Source of the DNA: Candidatus Kaiserbacteria bacterium CG_4_10_14_0_2_um_filter_50_16
Lineage (GTDB): Bacteria > Patescibacteriota > Minisyncoccia > Phycocordibacterales > Phycocordibacteraceae
Assembly: GCA_002793115.1 (NCBI GenBank)
Contig: PFPP01000027.1
Location: 1-15,738 of the forward strand
Length of the DNA stretch: 15,738 bases
Direction: 5' to 3'
Shown here: positions 11,399-15,738 of the stretch, one piece after another
Layout of the letters: the number at the start of each line of letters is the position of its first letter
Position numbering within the stretch: position 1 is the stretch's first letter
Notes under the pieces: generated by a model
Database searches by the model: none
The model's input: only the letters and a program-made list of their open reading frames with translations
Told to the model about the DNA's origin: nothing
Made by a program: the position numbers and the translations under genes

Positions 11399-12361
11399 AT
11401 GGAGACCAGTCACACCAGCGTATTGGTAGAGGAAGTGCTTGAAGCGCTCGACATACAGCCTGGAGATGCGGTCGTCGACGCGACTATCGGCGGGGCTGGG
11501 CACTTCTCCGCACTCCTTGCCACGCTCGGCGAAGGGGGCGTTATCGTTGGCATTGACGCCGATAGCGCAGCGGTCGAACGCGGGCGCGAAGCATACGCAC
11601 GCGATCGCCGGCCGGAGCGCCCGATTGCACATCTCGTGAATGACAACTTCCGTAATCTTGCGCGAATCCTCGAACGTCTCGGTATCGCTCCGGCCAATGC
11701 CATTCTCTTCGATCTCGGCTGGAGCGTGTACCAGCTTGCCGCGCCACGTGGCTTCTCGTTCTCCGTCGAGGAAGGAAACGATCAACCGCTTCTTATGAGT
11801 TATGGCGAAAACGGTGAGATGGCCGCCGTCATTGTCAACACGTATCCTGAAGAAGCGCTAGCTGATCTTATTTTCGCCTATGGCGAAGAACATTTTGCTC
11901 GTAGCATCGCGCGCTCGATTGTCGCGGCGCGCGCTCGGGATCGGATTTTTACGACCAGCGCGCTCGTTCAAGCAATTCTCGCAGGCACGCCGAGCTGGTA
12001 TCACGATCGGAAGATCCATCCGGCGACGAGGACGTTCCAGGCGCTTCGTATTGCGGTGAATGATGAAATCGGCGCATTGCGCGAAGGGCTTGTGGCGGCT
12101 CTGCACGCACTCGCTCCGGGCGGAAGAGTGGCGGTTATTTCATTTCACAGCATCGAAGATCGTTGCGTAAAAAATATATTGCGCGATGCGGCGCACGAGG
12201 GGATCGGGACAATGAATCCAAAAAAACCAATCGTGCCGTCACGCGCGGAGATCCTTGCGAATCGCCACGCGCGGAGCGCGAAATTGCGCATATTCGAACG
12301 AGCCGCCACCGTGCGCGCAGATTTTGCCGATTCACCGGCACCACTACTTTCCTATGCGTAA
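11399..12361 (+). CDS. rsmH: 16S rRNA (cytosine(1402)-N4)-methyltransferase
   Basis: Methylates N4 of C1402 in the ribosomal P site using S-adenosylmethionine. The 320 residues match the family (313 in E. coli). Visible motifs: HTSVLVEEVLEAL (5-17), the SAM loop VVDATIGGAGHFSALL, GIDADSAAVER, FDLGWSVYQL (most bacteria have DLGVSSPQLD here), YGEEHFARSIARSIV, HPATRTFQALRIAVNDE and RVAVISFHSIEDRCVK. ATG 11399 follows the mraZ stop by one base; GTG 11384 would add five residues and overlap mraZ. Second gene of the dcw operon; it overlaps the next start by eight bases. Confidence 0.95.
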   Translation: METSHTSVLVEEVLEALDIQPGDAVVDATIGGAGHFSALLATLGEGGVIVGIDADSAAVERGREAYARDRRPERPIAHLVNDNFRNLARILERLGIAPANAILFDLGWSVYQLAAPRGFSFSVEEGNDQPLLMSYGENGEMAAVIVNTYPEEALADLIFAYGEEHFARSIARSIVAARARDRIFTTSALVQAILAGTPSWYHDRKIHPATRTFQALRIAVNDEIGALREGLVAALHALAPGGRVAVISFHSIEDRCVKNILRDAAHEGIGTMNPKKPIVPSRAEILANRHARSAKLRIFERAATVRADFADSPAPLLSYA

Positions 12362-12647
12362 CAAGCGATTCAACTTTTCGTTTTCCCTCTTGCCGTTTTG
12401 TTCCGGCATTGTCGCAATTCTATTAGTCTCGTATATCGGCCTCATCGCCGTCGTGATGAGTTATGCGGCGCTAACGGTGGAGTTTTCGCAGTCAGTGAGA
12501 AATGATGAATCGAAAGTTGCTACACTCGAATCGGAGTATCTCGCCAGTGTGGCGCGCACAGCGAATACCAATTACGCCACGGCGGGCTACGCCAAACCGC
12601 TCACTAAGCTATTTGTGCGGGTGCAGAGCGCAACCGCACTACGCTGA
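12354..12647 (+). CDS. FtsL-like bitopic membrane protein
   Basis: A 97-residue protein between rsmH and ftsI, the standard place for ftsL. It has a short basic cytoplasmic start (MRNKRFNFS), a long membrane helix at about 14-42 (LLPFCSGIVAILLVSYIGL, IAVVMSYAAL) and a C-terminal extracytoplasmic segment with heptad-like spacing (VEFSQSVRNDESKVATLESEY). FtsL proteins share topology and coiled coil more than sequence, so the call rests on position and architecture. ATG 12354 overlaps rsmH by eight bases; ftsI starts six bases after its stop. Role inferred: part of the FtsL-FtsI septal complex. Confidence 0.7.
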   Translation: MRNKRFNFSFSLLPFCSGIVAILLVSYIGLIAVVMSYAALTVEFSQSVRNDESKVATLESEYLASVARTANTNYATAGYAKPLTKLFVRVQSATALR

Positions 12648-12653
12648 TAGGAT

Positions 12654-14393
12654 ATGCGCGCCCAGTTCCGCTCGCGCATTCGTCTCATCCTTTCACTTAT
12701 CGTTTGCGCGGCATTTTTTATCCTTTTGCGGCTTTATTTCATCCAGGTTGTGCAGGGGCATGAGTATGTGCAAAAAGCTGATCGACAGTTCGCTTCCGGT
12801 GGAAATGGAGTATTCGATCGCGGTTCAATCTATGTAGTCCGTAAAGATGGCGCGCTCATTTCTGCGGCAGCGCTCTCGACCGGATTTCTTGTCGCTATAA
12901 ACCCTCAAACACTTACCGATCCAGAGGCCGCGTATGCCGCGATAGCCGTCGTCGCCTCTTCAACGCTTCTTTCGCACGACGCATTCCTTGCCGTGACGAC
13001 AAAGAAAAATCAGGTCTATATCGAAGTCGCCCATCGCCTCACGGACGAAGACGGGCGTGCGCTCGCCGCCCGCGCCATCTCCGGCGTACATGTGTTGCAC
13101 GAGAACTGGCGTTATTACCCCGGAGGGTCGCTCGCCGCACAATCGATAGGTATCGTTTCTTACGGTTCTGGCGATGTGCTTGCCGGCCAGACCGGTCTTG
13201 AAGCGAAGTATGATGGGACGCTTTCGCGTTCAGGGGATTTACTCTACAAGAATTTTTTTGCAGAGCTCTTTTCTAATGTTGGGAATTTGCTCGTGAATGC
13301 AAAAGATGCGCGAGAAGGCAATATCGAAACGACAATCGAACCCGAAATTCAGACACGGCTTGAGAATGATCTCGCGAAAGTGAATGAACGCTACTCAAGT
13401 AAGGAGTCGGGAGGTATCATCATGGATCCTTCAACCGGAGCGATTGTCGCGTTAGCGTCGTATCCGTTCTACAACGAGAATGATTTGCAAAATGTCGATC
13501 CGACTTTGTTCGGGAATCCGCTCGTGGAACATGTGTATGAATTCGGTTCCATCATGAAGCCGATCACCATGACTTCAGCACTCGATGCGGGTGTCATTAC
13601 GCCAGAGACGACATACACTGATACTGGCTGCATCACGGTAGACACAAAAAGTATCTGCAATTGGGACTCAAAAGCTCGTGGCGTCATACCTATGCAGCAA
13701 ATCATTGTGCAATCACTCAATGTCGGGGCATCGTGGATTGCAACACGGCTCGGACAGGATACATTCCGCGAATATTTCACTAGACTTTTCGGACAAAAAA
13801 CAGGCATCGATCTGCCGAACGAGGGTCACGCGCTTCTTGGCAATCTCTCGAAGCCCCAACAGGTTGGCTATGACACGGCGGCTTTCGGGCAGGGTATTGC
13901 CATCACTCCAATTCAGATGATCCGGGCTCTCGGGGCGATAGCAAACGGTGGTATGATGGTACAACCGCATCTCGTGAGTGCCGTGCGTCTTGATTCCGGC
14001 ATTGTACGGAAACTCGATTGGAGCAAGAAAACGCCCGTTTTTTCGGCAACCGCCGCGCGCGAGACGACGCAGATGATGACAGCGCTAGTTGATCAAAAGC
14101 TCGAAGGCGGGAAAGCGATGATTCCTACTATGTCGGTCGCGGCGAAGACTGGCACGGCACAGCTTATCGATGGGCACGGCGGCTATTTTTCTGATCACTT
14201 TTTCCACTCGTTTGTCGGTTTCTTCCCCTCCTACAATCCTCGCTTTATTATTCTGCTCTACACGAATGATCCGCAGCATGTCGAGTACGCATCGGAGACG
14301 CTCGATACGACCTTCCTCGGCCTCGTACATTTTCTCATCGACTATTACCAAATACCGCCCGATCGCGGATTTGCCACGACAACTCCCGCATGA
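12654..14393 (+). CDS. ftsI: Septal peptidoglycan transpeptidase FtsI (PBP3-type)
   Basis: Class B penicillin-binding protein that cross-links septal peptidoglycan at division. In 579 residues: a short basic tail, a membrane anchor at about 8-27 (RIRLILSLIVCAAFFILLRL) followed by YFIQVVQGHEY, a pedestal region (VFDRGSIYVVRKDGALISAA, ENWRYYPGGSLAAQSIG, GQTGLEAKYDGTL) and the transpeptidase domain with S299-I-M-K302, S354-L-N356 and K498-T-G. The SLN motif and YDTAAFGQGIAITPIQM are typical of FtsI rather than PBP2. ATG 12654 is six bases after the FtsL-like gene; AGGA lies too near the start to be a normal Shine-Dalgarno sequence. The stop overlaps the murF start (ATGA). Confidence 0.94.
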   Translation: MRAQFRSRIRLILSLIVCAAFFILLRLYFIQVVQGHEYVQKADRQFASGGNGVFDRGSIYVVRKDGALISAAALSTGFLVAINPQTLTDPEAAYAAIAVVASSTLLSHDAFLAVTTKKNQVYIEVAHRLTDEDGRALAARAISGVHVLHENWRYYPGGSLAAQSIGIVSYGSGDVLAGQTGLEAKYDGTLSRSGDLLYKNFFAELFSNVGNLLVNAKDAREGNIETTIEPEIQTRLENDLAKVNERYSSKESGGIIMDPSTGAIVALASYPFYNENDLQNVDPTLFGNPLVEHVYEFGSIMKPITMTSALDAGVITPETTYTDTGCITVDTKSICNWDSKARGVIPMQQIIVQSLNVGASWIATRLGQDTFREYFTRLFGQKTGIDLPNEGHALLGNLSKPQQVGYDTAAFGQGIAITPIQMIRALGAIANGGMMVQPHLVSAVRLDSGIVRKLDWSKKTPVFSATAARETTQMMTALVDQKLEGGKAMIPTMSVAAKTGTAQLIDGHGGYFSDHFFHSFVGFFPSYNPRFIILLYTNDPQHVEYASETLDTTFLGLVHFLIDYYQIPPDRGFATTTPA

Positions 14394-15664
14394 AAAACTT
14401 CTTAAAATCATTTATCGTATTCTTGCTTGCGTTCCTCGCGCGGGTAGTCGTGCGCCGCTATCGACCGAGCATTGTGATGATAAGCGGATCAGTGGGGAAG
14501 ACTTCGACGAAAGATGCTGTCGCCGCAGTGCTCTCCGCCCGTTTCCTTGTGCGTTCGAGTGATAAAAGCTTCAATAGTGAATTTGGCGTCCCATTCACGA
14601 TTCTCAATGTGGAGAATCCATGGGGTAATCCGTATGCATGGTTCTTGGTTGTGAAGAATGCGCTCGCGCTTCTTCTGTTACCGAATCATTATCCGAATAT
14701 GCTGGTGCTCGAAGTGGGGGCAGATCGGCCTGGCGACATTGCCAGGATACTGCGCATAGCGACGCCGGACGTCGTTGTTATAACGCGACTGCCGGAGATC
14801 CCGGTACATGTCGAGGCGTATACGTCGCCAGAAGCTGTTCATGAAGAAGAATTTTCACCTGCGTATGCGCTTAATGCTACCGCCCCGCTTATTATTCCAG
14901 ATGATGATCCCTATGTGCTTATTTGTACAAAACGCACTCCCGCGCGCCGTATCTCCTATGGTATGACGGATGGTGCTTCAGTACGCATCACCGACGTTGA
15001 TTTTTACGAGGTTGCAGGAAAGGTTGCGGGAATGCAAGCGAACGTGAGTATAAAAGGCGGACAGTGGAGTCTGGTGGTGAAAGGTTCGGTCGGGAAGACC
15101 CAGCTTCTCCCTTGCGCCGCTGCACTCGCAACTGCGCTTGCATTCGAGGTATCGCTTCCTGAAGCACTGAAAGCGCTTGAGAAATATAAGCCACCACCCG
15201 GCCGCGGGCAGCTCCTTTCAGGCAAGAACAATTCAATCATCATCGATGATTCATATAATGCCTCGCCTGCGGCGGTTGAAGAGGCGCTCGCAACTCTGAA
15301 GATATCCCCGCGTGCGAAACGACGCATCGCAGTTCTCGGCGATATGTTAGAACTCGGGCGCTATTCAGTAATGGAACACAAACGTATTGGTGCGCTCGCT
15401 CGTGATTCGGCCGATCTCGTCGTCGCAGTCGGAATCCGCGCTCGTGCATTCGCTTCTGTATCTGGGAATGCTGAGGTTATGTTGTTTGATAATTCACAAG
15501 TCGCCGCAGAAGCGCTTTCAGATCTCGTACACGCCGACGATGTCATTTTGGTAAAAGGCTCTCAATCAATCCGCACCGAGCGTATCGTTGAAGCGCTCCT
15601 CGCTGACCCGTCCGACACCTCGCGCCTTGTCCGCCAAGAGAAAGAATGGAAACGAAAGATGTGA
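14390..15664 (+). CDS. murF: MurF-type Mur ligase with membrane anchor, lacking domain 1
   Basis: Probable UDP-MurNAc-tripeptide:D-Ala-D-Ala ligase. In 424 residues: a hydrophobic N-terminal helix (NFLKSFIVFLLAFLARVVV), then the ATP P-loop GSVGKTSTK at 33-41, a central domain (SFNSEFGVPFTILN, MLVLEVGADRPGDIARIL) and the C-terminal domain with the MurF signature DDSYNASPAAVEEAL and AVLGDMLELG. In E. coli MurF the P-loop lies near residue 110-120; here about 80 residues of the UDP-substrate-binding domain 1 are absent and a membrane segment takes their place. ATG 14390 overlaps the ftsI stop by four bases, so a longer N-terminus is not hidden upstream. murE is missing between ftsI and murF. Function could differ somewhat from classical MurF. 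Confidence 0.85.
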   Translation: MKNFLKSFIVFLLAFLARVVVRRYRPSIVMISGSVGKTSTKDAVAAVLSARFLVRSSDKSFNSEFGVPFTILNVENPWGNPYAWFLVVKNALALLLLPNHYPNMLVLEVGADRPGDIARILRIATPDVVVITRLPEIPVHVEAYTSPEAVHEEEFSPAYALNATAPLIIPDDDPYVLICTKRTPARRISYGMTDGASVRITDVDFYEVAGKVAGMQANVSIKGGQWSLVVKGSVGKTQLLPCAAALATALAFEVSLPEALKALEKYKPPPGRGQLLSGKNNSIIIDDSYNASPAAVEEALATLKISPRAKRRIAVLGDMLELGRYSVMEHKRIGALARDSADLVVAVGIRARAFASVSGNAEVMLFDNSQVAAEALSDLVHADDVILVKGSQSIRTERIVEALLADPSDTSRLVRQEKEWKRKM

Positions 15665-15738
15665 CTCTATACTACCAAGCTCGAACCTATTTCGCCCAAC
15701 ATTCCTAACTCTCTCGCCCGCCCTTCGTACAACCCTCG

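Noticed and set aside
15668..15673. TATACT after murF as a promoter for the next gene
   Set aside because: No -35 at suitable spacing and no start codon of a supported gene before the window ends.

Overview
The window looks like chromosomal DNA of a Candidate Phyla Radiation (Patescibacteria) bacterium, most likely a Parcubacteria-type lineage of roughly even GC content. This is an inference from gene content. The markers are a short prolyl-tRNA synthetase without an editing insert, a nucleoside diphosphate kinase with a long insertion, an RsmH with a DLGWS variant motif, a PaaX/Cas2-like regulator, a MurF-type ligase lacking its N-terminal domain, very tight gene packing, and almost no Shine-Dalgarno sequences. 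TGA is used as an ordinary stop (proS, mreC, mreD, mraZ, ftsL, ftsI, murF), which argues against the TGA=Gly code of Gracilibacteria and Absconditabacteria. No phage, transposon, tRNA, rRNA or CRISPR array is visible.

Layout. Positions 1-1310 (+) hold the 3' part of map and then ndk. Positions 1311-1533 hold no gene but contain a strikingly self-complementary region, read here as a structured non-coding RNA of about 180 nt (possibly 6S-like) ending in a GC-rich UUCG hairpin. Positions 1534-2931 (+) encode a beta-CASP metallo-beta-lactamase RNase. Positions 2983-3576 (+) encode a PaaX/Cas2-like protein flanked on both sides by a nearly identical promoter-like repeat, followed by a DUF1653 protein (3650-3817). 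Positions 3856-4985 (-) are the infC-rpmI-rplT translation operon. It is divergent from proS (5079), which is coupled by 4-base ATGA overlaps or short overlaps to the rod-shape cluster mreB-mreC-(mreD-like)-mrdA up to 10164. greA follows (10196-10675). A 281-base gap then holds a possible 34-codon ORF, a terminator hairpin, a DnaA-box match and a candidate MraZ-controlled promoter. The division and cell wall (dcw) cluster mraZ-rsmH-ftsL-like-ftsI-murF fills 10957-15664, with no murE between ftsI and murF.

How the genes work together. The second half encodes most of the elongation machinery (MreB scaffold, MreC, MreD-like protein, PBP2) and the early septal machinery (FtsL-like, FtsI, MurF), each under its own transcription start. 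Translation genes (proS, infC, rpmI, rplT, map, rsmH) are interleaved. A recurring design is a -10 hexamer followed by exactly 6 bases and then the start codon, which implies leaderless mRNAs as the default for first genes; internal genes are translated by coupling. The most notable observations are the ncRNA candidate, the repeat-flanked PaaX/Cas2-like gene, the leaderless promoter grammar, the membrane-anchored MurF lacking domain 1, and the mraZ leader.
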